This document shows, in pieces, positions 8,425-18,140 of a DNA stretch of 64,000 nt. The position numbers and the translations under genes are program-made. The DNA is from Oscillospiraceae bacterium (GTDB lineage: Bacteria > Bacillota > Clostridia > Oscillospirales > Ruminococcaceae), in NCBI GenBank assembly GCA_900770285.1, contig CAAGJO010000007.1, forward strand, positions 105,029 through 169,028. The letters are read 5' to 3'. A model generated the notes under the pieces. That model was not told the origin of the DNA. It saw only the letters and a program-made list of their open reading frames with translations, and searched no databases. How positions within the stretch are numbered: the stretch's first letter is position 1; every line of letters starts with the position of its first letter.

Positions 8425-9537
8425 TTATTTGTTTGAGAATATGTTGAAAATATCATCGTAATAATTTGGATTATTAGCAGCCTTAACTCCGGCTTTATGC
8501 ATTGCTTCAGCCTTTGCCTGACTGTTTTTTAATGCTGATGTAACTGCGGAATTATTTCTTGGAAGCTTAAGAGTCTTTCCGTTGCCGTCGTAATCAGCAG
8601 CAATAACAGTAACCCAGACTTCATCAGTAGCTTCGCTGTCATAGCCGTTACCAAAGATGATTTCAGCGTCAGGATCAACAGCTTCTGTAATCGCATTTGT
8701 AAGAGCATCAATTTCATCAACAACAATATCTTCAGACATTGTAATATTAACAAGCAATCTCTTTGCACCCTTAATTGAAGTTTCAAGCAATTCGCTTGAA
8801 ATAACCTGAGATACAACGTCCTGTACCTTATCCTTGCCGGTACCGTGACCAATAGCCATATGAGCATAACCTGCGTCTTTAATAATGGTTGTAATATCAG
8901 CAAAGTCAACGTTGATCTCATCATGTCTTGTAATGATCTCAGCAATTGAGATTACATCTGTTTTAAGCACATCATCAGCAAGAGCATATGACTGACGCAT
9001 TGTAAGTTTTTCCTTGCCGTTAAGAAGATTCTGGTTAGGAATAACAATAAGAGCATCAACATTTTCAAGCAAAGCTTCAATACCTTTTTCAGCCTTATCC
9101 ATTTTCTTTGGACCTTCAAAATTAAATGGCTTTGTGACAACACCAACTGTAAGCTTTTCAAGGTCATGAGCGATCTGAGCTACAACAGGAGCAGCACCGG
9201 TACCTGTTCCGCCGCCCATACCGGCTGTAATAAATACCATATCAGCATCCTTGATTGCCTCAGAAATTTCTTCTTTGCTTTCCTGAGCTGAAGCTTCACC
9301 AATCTCAGGCTTAGCACCTGCGCCAAGACCGTGAGTAAGCTTTGCACCTATCTGTATTTTTTCAGTAGCCTTTGAATTTTTCAATGCCTGGATATCTGTG
9401 TTAATTGCAATATATTCAACATTTCCGTCTATACCGTCAGCAGCAATACAGTTAAGTGCATTTCCGCCGCCTCCGCCGACACCTATTACCTTGATCTTTG
9501 CTCCTTCTGCAGGTGCTTCAACATATTCATAAGCCAT
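8425..9537 (-). CDS. ftsZ: Cell division GTPase FtsZ
   Basis: A 370-residue tubulin homologue that assembles the cytokinetic Z-ring. The GTP-binding loops 'GVGGGGGNA' (about residue 20) and the tubulin signature 'GGGTGTG' (about 108) are intact, as is the T7 loop region 'NVDFADI' (about 208) needed for GTP hydrolysis across the filament. The C-terminal tail ends 'YYDDIFNIF' and lacks the common 'D-I-P-x-F/L-R' peptide that binds FtsA, SepF and ZipA. ftsZ is last in the dcw cluster, separated by 173 AT-rich bases from ftsQ, so it may have its own promoter. Confidence 0.97.
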   Translation of the reverse strand: MAYEYVEAPAEGAKIKVIGVGGGGGNALNCIAADGIDGNVEYIAINTDIQALKNSKATEKIQIGAKLTHGLGAGAKPEIGEASAQESKEEISEAIKDADMVFITAGMGGGTGTGAAPVVAQIAHDLEKLTVGVVTKPFNFEGPKKMDKAEKGIEALLENVDALIVIPNQNLLNGKEKLTMRQSYALADDVLKTDVISIAEIITRHDEINVDFADITTIIKDAGYAHMAIGHGTGKDKVQDVVSQVISSELLETSIKGAKRLLVNITMSEDIVVDEIDALTNAITEAVDPDAEIIFGNGYDSEATDEVWVTVIAADYDGNGKTLKLPRNNSAVTSALKNSQAKAEAMHKAGVKAANNPNYYDDIFNIFSNK

Positions 9538-9710
9538 TTTAACTTCCTCCTATTTGCAGCTTTCTTAAATTACATATATAAATCAAATCTCAAAATCTGT
9601 ATAAGTAACCATAATACCATAATATATGATATCATAATTTTTAATAAAAGTAAAGTACTAATAAAAATAATTTGTTAATTTTTATTTAACAACTCCTGAT
9701 AATAAACATT

Positions 9711-10547
9711 TTATCCGGCAACTTTGGAATCTGTACTTTCAGGAATTGCTGAAATTCCGCTTTCAGCACTGTTATAAATTACAGTGCCCTTATAATTGTC
9801 GCCCAGCTTCTCAGTAATTACAACCTTCAGATATTTTAACTTGTAATCAAGATCTAGAGAGCTGCCTACTGTAACATTGATATTGTTGTTATAAACAAAT
9901 TTTATCTCTGCTCTGTCAGTTAAATCTATTTGTGTTATCTTCTTAAAATCAAGCTCTTTTATATTGCTCATAAATTCCAACAGTACTTTTGTAGTTAAAA
10001 CATCATTAGTTTCAACATTTTCTCCCGCCTTAATGCTTTTAAGACCTTTTACTTTTATTAAAGGAATGTTCTTATTGCGCTTTTCATTTCCTGCCTCAAG
10101 GATCTTCCCCAAATCTGAAAGCACATAATACTTTCCTTCAAATTCAATATCCGCAGCCTTTTGGGCCTCCTTTATGTTAATTTCAAGGGATGACGGGAAT
10201 TTCTTTTCCACGCTGACAGAATCAATATAAACCAGATTATTTGCCAGACGTTCTTCAATCTTCTTGGTATCCGTTCTGATAAGATTTCCTTTGTTGGGTA
10301 TGCCGCCGACCACAAAGATCTGATTTCTGTCATAAAGTGTTACACCATTAATTATAACACTGTCTGCATTATAATTAAAAAAGCAGGTCATGCACAAAAT
10401 TATCATTACCAAAACCGCAAATATAATTGCAACAGCATAATAGCCGTTCATATTATGGCGTCTGTGTCTTCGGTCAACCTTTACATTTCTGCCATGCATA
10501 ACCTTAATTTGTGCTTTTTCTTCTCCGCTTTTTATAACATCTTTCAT
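9711..10547 (-). CDS. ftsQ: Division protein FtsQ/DivIB
   Basis: A 278-residue bitopic protein with a basic cytoplasmic N-terminus (KVDRRHRRH), one membrane helix (about residues 33-55) and an extracytoplasmic POTRA domain beginning 'ADSVIINGVTLYDRNQI', then a beta domain. FtsQ/DivIB links early and late divisome proteins. It follows murA by 26 bases with AAAGGA before the ATG, and belongs to the dcw operon. Confidence 0.85.
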   Translation of the reverse strand: MKDVIKSGEEKAQIKVMHGRNVKVDRRHRRHNMNGYYAVAIIFAVLVMIILCMTCFFNYNADSVIINGVTLYDRNQIFVVGGIPNKGNLIRTDTKKIEERLANNLVYIDSVSVEKKFPSSLEINIKEAQKAADIEFEGKYYVLSDLGKILEAGNEKRNKNIPLIKVKGLKSIKAGENVETNDVLTTKVLLEFMSNIKELDFKKITQIDLTDRAEIKFVYNNNINVTVGSSLDLDYKLKYLKVVITEKLGDNYKGTVIYNSAESGISAIPESTDSKVAG

Positions 10548-10573
10548 ATTATCTGTCCTTTTAATACTCTTAT

Positions 10574-11827
10574 TCAGAACCTTTGAATTCTTCCGCCCAC
10601 CGATGACAGCTGGTTTTCAATTTCCTCATAGCCCCGATCTATATACTTAACATTAGAAATAATCGTTTCACCTTCAGCTGCCAATGCTGCAATAACCAAC
10701 GCTGCTCCGCCTCTTAAATCGGTGGCTACAACATTTGCGCCGTAAAGCTTTTTAACTCCCTCGATAACTGCGACCTTACCTTCAACTTTGATATCCGCAC
10801 CCATCCGCACAAGCTCATCTACATGCCGATATCTGTTTTCAAAGATATTCTCCACAATAACGCTGGTGCCTTGAGCCTTTGTAAGCGTTGCCATAATTAT
10901 TGCCTGGGCATCTGTAGGAAAGCCCGGATACGGCATTGTCCGAATGGTTTTCACCGCTTTAAGATTTCTTCTTCCGTTTAAGTATATTTTATCCTCACAA
11001 GTATAAACTCCACAGCCCATTTGCTCAAATATGGGCAGAACTGTGGCAATATCATGAGCGTTTGCATGGGTAAGAGCGATTTCTCCTCCCGTGACAGCTG
11101 CGGCTCCCAATAGTGTACAAGCCACAATTCTATCCGGCATTACCGTATATTCGCAGCCATGAAGTTCCTTAACACCGGTTATATAAACTATGCCATTTTC
11201 ACTTATATTAATTCTTGCACCGCAGGCATTGAGAAATCCTGCAAGATCAGCAATTTCAGGTTCTCTCGCCGCATTGTAAATCACCGTATCGCCTTTTGCA
11301 GCACAAGCGGCAAGCATTATATTTTCAGTAGCACCAACTGACGGAAACGAAAGGTTTATTCTTGCACCTTTAAGCCCTTTGGGTGTCTGACAATCAAGAA
11401 CTCCATGCTCCTCGTTGATAATCACACCCATTTGCCTGAAAGCTGAAAGGTGCAGGTCAATTGGCCTTGGCCCAAGCTCGCATCCTCCCGGAAACGACAG
11501 TCTGCAGCTGCCTGTTCTTCCCAAAATTGCTCCCATAAAAACAATAGATGAACGCATTTCACGCATTAATGATTCAGGGACGAAGCTGTTGCTTATAGAA
11601 TCTGAGTTTACGATAACTGTGTGATCATTGAATTTACAGTCAAATCCAAGACAATTGAGAATTCTGCATGAAGCAAAAACATCTGAAAGCTTTGGGCAGT
11701 TATGAATTATTGTTTTTCCTTTAGGGAGCACTGATGCCGCCAGCAAAGGCAGAACGCTGTTTTTTGCTCCCTGCACGGCAATTTCACCGCTAATTCGTCT
11801 TTCTCCCTCAATTCTAAGCCTTTGCAT
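10574..11827 (-). CDS. murA: UDP-N-acetylglucosamine 1-carboxyvinyltransferase MurA
   Basis: A 417-residue enzyme of the EPSP-synthase fold catalysing the first committed step of peptidoglycan synthesis (PEP + UDP-GlcNAc). It has 'GAKNSVLPLLAA' near the N-terminus, the catalytic loop Cys in 'GGCELGPRPIDLHL' (about residue 117; the fosfomycin target), and 'PYPGFPTDAQA' with 'FENRY'. AAAGGGAG lies inside the longer frame, so I start at 11827 rather than 11845. It is placed between murG and ftsQ, as in several Clostridia. Confidence 0.95.
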   Translation of the reverse strand: MQRLRIEGERRISGEIAVQGAKNSVLPLLAASVLPKGKTIIHNCPKLSDVFASCRILNCLGFDCKFNDHTVIVNSDSISNSFVPESLMREMRSSIVFMGAILGRTGSCRLSFPGGCELGPRPIDLHLSAFRQMGVIINEEHGVLDCQTPKGLKGARINLSFPSVGATENIMLAACAAKGDTVIYNAAREPEIADLAGFLNACGARINISENGIVYITGVKELHGCEYTVMPDRIVACTLLGAAAVTGGEIALTHANAHDIATVLPIFEQMGCGVYTCEDKIYLNGRRNLKAVKTIRTMPYPGFPTDAQAIIMATLTKAQGTSVIVENIFENRYRHVDELVRMGADIKVEGKVAVIEGVKKLYGANVVATDLRGGAALVIAALAAEGETIISNVKYIDRGYEEIENQLSSVGGRIQRF

Positions 11828-11887
11828 AGTAAGTCTCCCTTTCAAAGAAATTCATCTTATACTATGCAAAAGTTGAGATAATAGTTC

Positions 11888-13021
11888 TTATCCCTTGATC
11901 AAAGGTTCAAGAGCATTCATTATCCTCTCATTAGTGTCTTTTATATAAAGCTTTGCAGAATTTGCTGAAAGCTCAGCCATTTTTTCAGGATTTGAAATAA
12001 GCTCGTCAAGCTTATCTATAATTGTATTCTCCTTAAGATCTTTTTCTTCAAAAACAAAGCCTGCTCCTGCATTCTGCAAAACCATGCCATTATGATACTG
12101 ATGATTTTCCGCCACCATTGGAGAAGGAATGAGAATTGCTCCTCTTCCCACAGCTTCAAGTTCTGCAAGAGTGCTTGCACCGCAGCGTGTTATAACAAGA
12201 TCAGCTGCTGCCATTGCCAAAGGCATGTTTATATAATCCTTGACAATAAGGTGAGGATTGCCCTTGACCTTTATACCGTCATTTTCGAGCTTTGCAATAT
12301 AATCACTGTAGCCTTTATATGTCCCATAGGAGTGTATGTGATTTACCTTAATATTTTTATCCTGATACCACTTAAAGACTCTTGCCATATTTTCATTTAT
12401 AACTCGTGAACCAAGGCTGCCTCCCGAAGAAAGAATACATATATCGTCCTCTTCAAAACCAAGTTCCTTTTTTGCAGCAGTTTTGGTTTTGAGTTCAAAG
12501 GCTTTTCTTACAGGAAGTCCCGTTACAACAGCTTTTTTCATAACATCAGGTTCAAGATTTTTGGTCTCTGCAACGGTAAGCATTATAACATCAACACTTT
12601 TGGAAAGCATTTTTGTAGTAACTCCAGCAAAAGCATTAGCCTCATGAATCGCAGTTTTTATGCCCATTTGCGCAGCCTTCCGCACAATAGGTCCCGAAAC
12701 ATATCCTCCTGTACCAATAACCAGATCAGGCTTGAAGTCTTTTATAATTTCTTTGGCTCTTTTTCCGGATTTGCTTAAATAATATACCGCTTTAAGATTC
12801 CGTTTTAAATTTTCAAGGGACATTCTGCGCTGAAAGCCTTCAATCATAAACGGTTCAAAAGGATATCCGTTTTGTGGAACAATCTTTGCCTCAAGCTTTG
12901 TAGGATTTCCTGCAAAACAAAATTCAGCGTCAGGATATTTTGATTTTATTATTTCTGCAATAGCAAGGGCAGGGTTAATATGACCGGCTGTTCCGCCGCC
13001 TGCCAATAATACTCTCAGCAT
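11888..13021 (-). CDS. murG: UDP-GlcNAc:lipid I N-acetylglucosaminyltransferase MurG
   Basis: A 377-residue GT-B fold transferase acting at the inner face of the membrane to make lipid II. It shows the N-terminal glycine loop 'GGGTAGHINPALA' (residue 8), 'GTGGYVSGP' (about 105), 'HEANAFAG' (about 129), the second-domain 'SSGGSLGSRVIN' and 'RCGASTLAELEAVG' (UDP-GlcNAc site). AGAGG precedes the ATG. It lies 15 bases after ftsW. Confidence 0.95.
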   Translation of the reverse strand: MLRVLLAGGGTAGHINPALAIAEIIKSKYPDAEFCFAGNPTKLEAKIVPQNGYPFEPFMIEGFQRRMSLENLKRNLKAVYYLSKSGKRAKEIIKDFKPDLVIGTGGYVSGPIVRKAAQMGIKTAIHEANAFAGVTTKMLSKSVDVIMLTVAETKNLEPDVMKKAVVTGLPVRKAFELKTKTAAKKELGFEEDDICILSSGGSLGSRVINENMARVFKWYQDKNIKVNHIHSYGTYKGYSDYIAKLENDGIKVKGNPHLIVKDYINMPLAMAAADLVITRCGASTLAELEAVGRGAILIPSPMVAENHQYHNGMVLQNAGAGFVFEEKDLKENTIIDKLDELISNPEKMAELSANSAKLYIKDTNERIMNALEPLIKG

Positions 13022-13036
13022 TGTAATGCACCTCTT

Positions 13037-14254
13037 TTATTTTTTTCTCGCTCTTTGCCGTGATATATTCAGAAGTATTCCCATTTCTGCTAGCTGAAAT
13101 ACCAAAGCTGTTCCTCCCGAACTAAAGAACGGAAGAGCAATACCTGTGTTCGGGAAAGCATTGCAGGATACGGCTATATTTAAAAAAGCCTGCAAACCAA
13201 TCTGCAAAACTATACCTACAGCCAGAAGCATACCAAATCTGTCCTTTGCATTGACTGCAATATAAAATCCTCTTATCACAAAAAGCAGAAACAGAATGAT
13301 AACTGCTAGCGCACCGAAAAATCCCAGCTCTTCGCATATAATGGAGAAAATAAAGTCGTTCTGTGATTCAGGAAGGTATAAATACTTCTGTCTTGAGTTG
13401 CCGAAGCCCAGTCCGAACCAGCCGCCTGAACCTATGGCAAGCAGTCCCTGATATGTCTGCGCCGTATCACCGCTGATATCAGACATAGGATCTCTCCAGC
13501 TCTGAAATCTAGTTGTAAGATAAGAAAACTTATCGCTTCCTGAAAGCAGCATAAACAGTACAAATAATACAATAAGTCCAAGACCTGCACCAAGAAATAT
13601 AACCATATGCTTTTTAGGTACGTCACCAACAAACATCATAGCTATACCTATAAGCAGCACAAGCAATACAGCGGATAAATGTCTTTGTAAAACAAGTGCA
13701 AAGCAAGTAGCTCCTATAATCAGTGCAAAAGGAACTATAGAATATTTCATGGATTTGAATTTAGGAAAATTCAGTGCAAGCATATATGCAAACACCATAA
13801 TAAATACTATTTTTAAAAGCTCTGACGGCTGAAATGACAGGGGTCCGATGCTGATCCATCTGCTTGCATCTGCCGTAGAGTTTCCAAACATGGCGGTAAA
13901 CAGAGATAAAGCTTCTACAATTACAAAGGAAAAAAGTACTACCTTTGTATTTTGAAAAAAGTGATAATCCAGAAAGGACGTGCCAATTAAAATTACCATA
14001 CCCAAAACCGCTGCAACAAGCTGAGTTTTCAGATATGCATATGGATTGTTGCTTTCATAAAGGCTTGTGGCATAGCTTGCAGAAAACATCATTATAAGAC
14101 CAAACACCAAAAGCACAAGGACTATAAGAAAAAACGGTTTGTCTATTTCGCTTATAATCAATTTTGCATTCAAAGATTTTCGTGCCTGAGCCACCTGCTT
14201 TGGCCTGCCTACACCGTGAACGGTAATTCCGGCAGTTGATTCTTTTTTTGCCAT
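13037..14254 (-). CDS. ftsW: SEDS peptidoglycan polymerase FtsW
   Basis: A 405-residue polytopic SEDS protein (about ten membrane segments) expected to polymerise glycan strands at the septum with the class B PBP encoded upstream. Signature elements are 'SRWISIGPLSFQPSELLK', 'LQRHLSAVLL', 'LPESQNDFIFSIICEELG' and the C-terminal 'FSSGGTALV' with 'EMGILLNISR'. The Asp usually found in 'QPDLGT' of RodA/FtsW is not present: here the stretch reads 'LQRHLSAVL'. The start at 14254 follows AAAGGAGG; a longer frame begins inside the MraY-like gene. Confidence 0.9.
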   Translation of the reverse strand: MAKKESTAGITVHGVGRPKQVAQARKSLNAKLIISEIDKPFFLIVLVLLVFGLIMMFSASYATSLYESNNPYAYLKTQLVAAVLGMVILIGTSFLDYHFFQNTKVVLFSFVIVEALSLFTAMFGNSTADASRWISIGPLSFQPSELLKIVFIMVFAYMLALNFPKFKSMKYSIVPFALIIGATCFALVLQRHLSAVLLVLLIGIAMMFVGDVPKKHMVIFLGAGLGLIVLFVLFMLLSGSDKFSYLTTRFQSWRDPMSDISGDTAQTYQGLLAIGSGGWFGLGFGNSRQKYLYLPESQNDFIFSIICEELGFFGALAVIILFLLFVIRGFYIAVNAKDRFGMLLAVGIVLQIGLQAFLNIAVSCNAFPNTGIALPFFSSGGTALVFQLAEMGILLNISRQRARKK

Positions 14255-14267
14255 TCTGCAGCCTCCT

Positions 14268-15305
14268 TTACATAAGTTTTGTACTATACACAGCAAAAGC
14301 AACGCCTGCCGCTCCGCCTATTATTGTCAAACCAGAAAATATTATCATTATTTTATAATCCGAGTATCCTTTTGCTAAAAAGTGTCCATGCAGGCTTTCA
14401 CCTTTGAATATAAGCTTTTTGCTTTTTTTGTAGACTATAAATTCCAACAAAGAGCAAAACCCGTCAATGAAAAAGCTTATGCCTGCCAAAAGTACACATA
14501 TATGCAGCTTTGAAACTACCGCAAGTCCTGCGGCAATTCCACCCAAAAGCAAAGAGCCCGATTGTCCTAAGTGTATTTTTGCGGGGGAAATGTTCCATAT
14601 AAGAAATCCACCGCATACAGCTGAAAAAACATAGGCAAAAACATTAAGATAATCATTGCCGGTGACTGCACCGTATGCTGCAAAAAACAGTGAATATATC
14701 ATAACGCTGAGAGTGCAAAGTCCGCCTACAGATGATTTTGTATTCCTTCCGAAACAATCATGCACCTTAACAGCATTTATAGTTATTGTCATACCAAGAG
14801 CAAGCAAAGGATAATAAGTCCAGCCAAAGTTTATATAGCCAAGTCTGAAAGGCAGTAAGATTTCTGTAGTGCCGTCATGACAAAAAGCTTTCAGTGAAAG
14901 CAGAAAAGCAAGGCACAAAAGAAATTCTGCCAGAATTTTAGTACCGTATTTTAAACCCACATTAGCTTTTCGTACATCTTTTAAATAGTCCTCAACAGCT
15001 CCTAAGAGCATGAGAAATACGGCAAAAATGCTGACGGATAAATACTCTGCGCCAATATTTTCACCCAGTCCATCATTCTGAACATTAACTGTACCCATAG
15101 CAAGTGCTGTTCCCACAAGCAGCGGCAACAGCATTACAGCTCCGCCAAAAAGCGGCTCAGAACCGTCTGCCTCAAATCTTGAACCAATATATAAATCAAA
15201 CTTGCCGGTTTTCAGTTTTCGGAAATAAGGCATCATAACCCTTACGCACAGAAAACCGATCACAAGCACGATCGCCATAATAATAAGCGATTTACTCCAA
15301 AGCAT
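14268..15305 (-). CDS. MraY-like protein lacking key catalytic residues
   Basis: A 345-residue polytopic protein in the place of mraY (phospho-MurNAc-pentapeptide transferase, lipid I synthesis). It aligns with MraY along its length, but the active-site motifs differ. The usual D-D pair is 'VEDY' (E105-D106). 'NLTDGLDGLA' is 'KVHDCFGRNT' (179-189). The catalytic Asp of 'MGDxGSL' is Gln in 'LGQSGSL' (Q248). The HHH motif is 'LHGH' (306-308). By established knowledge of MraY, losing the third Asp should abolish transfer. Membrane topology appears intact. It overlaps murF by 14 bases. It could be a degenerate paralogue, a scaffold, or an enzyme with another chemistry; a true MraY must then lie elsewhere. 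Confidence 0.75.
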   Translation of the reverse strand: MLWSKSLIIMAIVLVIGFLCVRVMMPYFRKLKTGKFDLYIGSRFEADGSEPLFGGAVMLLPLLVGTALAMGTVNVQNDGLGENIGAEYLSVSIFAVFLMLLGAVEDYLKDVRKANVGLKYGTKILAEFLLCLAFLLSLKAFCHDGTTEILLPFRLGYINFGWTYYPLLALGMTITINAVKVHDCFGRNTKSSVGGLCTLSVMIYSLFFAAYGAVTGNDYLNVFAYVFSAVCGGFLIWNISPAKIHLGQSGSLLLGGIAAGLAVVSKLHICVLLAGISFFIDGFCSLLEFIVYKKSKKLIFKGESLHGHFLAKGYSDYKIMIIFSGLTIIGGAAGVAFAVYSTKLM

Positions 15306-16653
15306 TTACAACCTCTTCCAACTTCATTCCACGGCTGCCTTTGAACAGCACAGCATCATTTTCTTTAAGGTTTGCTTTCAGGTAATCGGCAAGAGCCTCT
15401 CGGCTTTCAAAGCAATGACAATTATTTTCATCAAAACCTTTTTTAACAGCTGCTTCTTTATAAAGCTCGGAGTTTTCCCCGAAACATAAGATATAGTCAC
15501 ATTTGCCAGCTGCATATTCGCCAACATTTTTGTGCAGCTTTCTGGCTTTGTCACCAAGCTCAAGCATTCCGCCGAGGACAGCATATCTTTTGCCCTCGCC
15601 TTTTATCTCAACTTTACTCAGAACATCAAGAGATGATTTCATTGAATCGGGTGACGCATTATAACAGTCCACAATGAATACTTTACCATTGCTTTCATGG
15701 ATATTTTGTCTTATGCCGTCAGGTCTGAACTTTTTAAGTCCTGCAGCAATTTCCTCAGGTTCCATGCCCAATTCACTTCCTACACAAAAAGCTGCAAGAG
15801 CATTCTGTACATTATGAATCCCCATACAATTCAGTTCTGCGTCAATAACACCATAGGAGCTGTGAATTTTAAATTCAAGCCTGTTCATGCTTTCTTTTAT
15901 ATCAGTTGCATAAACATCGCAGTCCTTTTTCTTTGTGGAATAGTATATTACTTTCCTTGTGCCATGCAAGTCAATAGTCCTGAGATATTTATCATCCTGG
16001 GATACAATAAGCGGTGCGTCATAATCTGCACCGTCAAGAATCTCAAGCTTTGCTTTCAGTATGTTTTCCTGACTCTCCAGATTTTCAATATGCGAAACGC
16101 CAATGTTGGTAATAACAGCCATAGTTGGTCTGGCGCAAAGGGAAAGCTTTGAGATCTCTCCCGCATGAGACATGCCCATTTCAACCACAGCCGCTGTATT
16201 TTCATCAGACAGTGTAAACAAAGTCCATGGTACGCCAATATCATTATTATGATTTCCTTGAGTTTTCATTGTATTGAACTTTTCAGAAAGAACACAGGCA
16301 ATCATATCCTTAGTAGTGGTCTTACCCACGCTTCCTGTAATTCCCACAACGGGAATGTCAAATTTACTTCTGTAATATGATGCAAGTTCAAGGAGCGCTT
16401 TTCTTGTGGAATCAACAACTATGCACTTTGCACCGTCTACAATATGGTCGGTAATAACAGCTTCAGCACCAAGCTCCATAGCTTTCCTGGCATAAAGATG
16501 CCCGTCAGTTTTTTCGCCTTTTATAGCCACAAAAACAGAGCCTTCTGATATTGTTCTTGTATCAGTTGAAATATTATTTATCTCTGCATTTGCAGGGTAT
16601 CCGAAACTTCCGTCAACCGCCGCAACTATTTCAGCCAGATTCATTTTTTCCAT
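15292..16653 (-). CDS. murF: UDP-MurNAc-tripeptide--D-Ala-D-Ala ligase MurF
   Basis: A 453-residue Mur ligase. It adds D-Ala-D-Ala to the nucleotide-tripeptide with ATP. Domain 1 has 'ISTDTRTISEGSVFVAIKGEKTDGH'-like residues (about 25-50), and the ATP P-loop is 'GITGSVGKTTTKD' (about 104-116). Then come 'NHNNDIGVPWT', 'EMGMSHAGEI' and the C-terminal-domain 'DCYNASPDSM' (about 315). Its 3' end overlaps the MraY-like gene and it follows murE by 29 bases. Confidence 0.95.
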   Translation of the reverse strand: MEKMNLAEIVAAVDGSFGYPANAEINNISTDTRTISEGSVFVAIKGEKTDGHLYARKAMELGAEAVITDHIVDGAKCIVVDSTRKALLELASYYRSKFDIPVVGITGSVGKTTTKDMIACVLSEKFNTMKTQGNHNNDIGVPWTLFTLSDENTAAVVEMGMSHAGEISKLSLCARPTMAVITNIGVSHIENLESQENILKAKLEILDGADYDAPLIVSQDDKYLRTIDLHGTRKVIYYSTKKKDCDVYATDIKESMNRLEFKIHSSYGVIDAELNCMGIHNVQNALAAFCVGSELGMEPEEIAAGLKKFRPDGIRQNIHESNGKVFIVDCYNASPDSMKSSLDVLSKVEIKGEGKRYAVLGGMLELGDKARKLHKNVGEYAAGKCDYILCFGENSELYKEAAVKKGFDENNCHCFESREALADYLKANLKENDAVLFKGSRGMKLEEVVNALE

Positions 16654-16682
16654 TATTTATCGCCCATCTCTTTTGTCTATAT

Positions 16683-18122
16683 TTATTTTTCCGTTGCTTT
16701 TAGTGCCTCCGCAACAACTTCTCTTTCATCAAAATGAATTACTTTTCCGCCGGCAAGAATCTGATAATCTTCGTGACCTTTTCCGGCTAACACTATAACA
16801 TCGTCTTTTTCTGCATTTTCTATTGCCCAATAAATAGCTTTTCTTCTATCACAAATGGTTATATACGGAGTTGTTTTACCCTCAAGACCTACAAGAACCT
16901 CATTGATAATTTCCTGAGGATCCTCGTTTCTGGGATTATCCGATGTAACAATAAGAAAATCTGCATTATCAGCAGCAGCGGCAGCCATAAGCGGTCTCTT
17001 TTTTGCATCTCTGTTTCCCCCGCAGCCAAAAAGACATTTGACCTTACCCTTTGCTGAACCTTTTATTGCCGAAAGGACATTAACCAAAGCGTCGGGAGTA
17101 TGTGCATAGTCACAGATAACCGTAAAATCCCTGCCGGTTGGAACAACCTCCGCTCTTCCTCTTACACCCTTCATAGTATTAAGGGATGCAATAGTTTTCT
17201 CTACATCATATCCAAGACTTTCGCAGCAGGCTATTACTGCAAGCGAGTTTGAAACATTGAAAAGTCCCGGCATTTTAAAATCAACATTATGTCTGCTCTT
17301 TCCGTCATAGAAAACATATTTAACTCCGCTTTCAGAGAGGAAAATATCTTCAGCACAGAAATCTGCTCTGCCTTCTGCAGAAAAGGTCTTAACGGGACAG
17401 CTTATTTCATTTTTTAGTCTTACACCATACTCATCGTCAATATTTATAATTGCTGTATCGCAAATCTCAAACAGCATTTTCTTTGCCTGATAATAATTTT
17501 CCATAGTTCCGTGAACATCAAGATGATCTTGCGAAAGATTTGTAAATATGGCAGTTTTAAAGTGACAGCCTGCCACACGTTTCTGCTCAAGCCCCTGAGA
17601 CGAAACCTCCATAACTACATATCTGCATTCAGCGTCAGCCATTTTCCTGAAAAGTTCAAAAAGTTCAAAAGGCTCAGGCGTTGTTCTTTCAGCGTGGATT
17701 ATCTCATCACCGATTTCATTCTGACAGGTTCCGATAAGTCCTGTTTTGTATCCAAAATCAGACAACGCCTTTTTCAGCACAGTTGTAATTGTAGTCTTTC
17801 CGTTTGTGCCTGTTACGCCGATAAGCTCCATTTCTCTTTCGGGGTGACCAAACCATGCTGCGCAAAGCTTTGTATAAGCTTCCCGGGTATCATTAACAAT
17901 AATCTGATTATCAATACCAATATTCTTTTCGGTCAAAACAACAGCGGCGCCCTTTTCAATCATCTGCTTTGCAACGGTATGCCCGTCAAACGTTTTTCCC
18001 TTAATGCATACGAACATTCCGCCTTTTTTCATTTCTTTTCTGTTGTCAGAAGTAAGATCGGTTATATCCATATCAGGCAGATTCGTCTCTGCAATTCCTT
18101 CAATCAATTCATAAAGCTTCAT
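16683..18122 (-). CDS. murE: UDP-MurNAc-L-Ala-D-Glu--meso-DAP ligase MurE
   Basis: A 479-residue Mur ligase. It has the P-loop 'GVTGTNGKTTIT' (about 105), 'TTPEP', 'MEVSSQGLEQKRV', 'FTNLSQDHLDVHGTME' and 'DYAHTPDAL'. 'TSDNPRNEDP' (about 407) is the DNPR motif known to select meso-diaminopimelate rather than lysine, so the cell wall is predicted to be DAP-type. It lies 18 bases after the PBP gene in the dcw operon. Confidence 0.95.
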   Translation of the reverse strand: MKLYELIEGIAETNLPDMDITDLTSDNRKEMKKGGMFVCIKGKTFDGHTVAKQMIEKGAAVVLTEKNIGIDNQIIVNDTREAYTKLCAAWFGHPEREMELIGVTGTNGKTTITTVLKKALSDFGYKTGLIGTCQNEIGDEIIHAERTTPEPFELFELFRKMADAECRYVVMEVSSQGLEQKRVAGCHFKTAIFTNLSQDHLDVHGTMENYYQAKKMLFEICDTAIINIDDEYGVRLKNEISCPVKTFSAEGRADFCAEDIFLSESGVKYVFYDGKSRHNVDFKMPGLFNVSNSLAVIACCESLGYDVEKTIASLNTMKGVRGRAEVVPTGRDFTVICDYAHTPDALVNVLSAIKGSAKGKVKCLFGCGGNRDAKKRPLMAAAAADNADFLIVTSDNPRNEDPQEIINEVLVGLEGKTTPYITICDRRKAIYWAIENAEKDDVIVLAGKGHEDYQILAGGKVIHFDEREVVAEALKATEK

Positions 18123-18140
18123 AATCCATCATTCCTTTTT

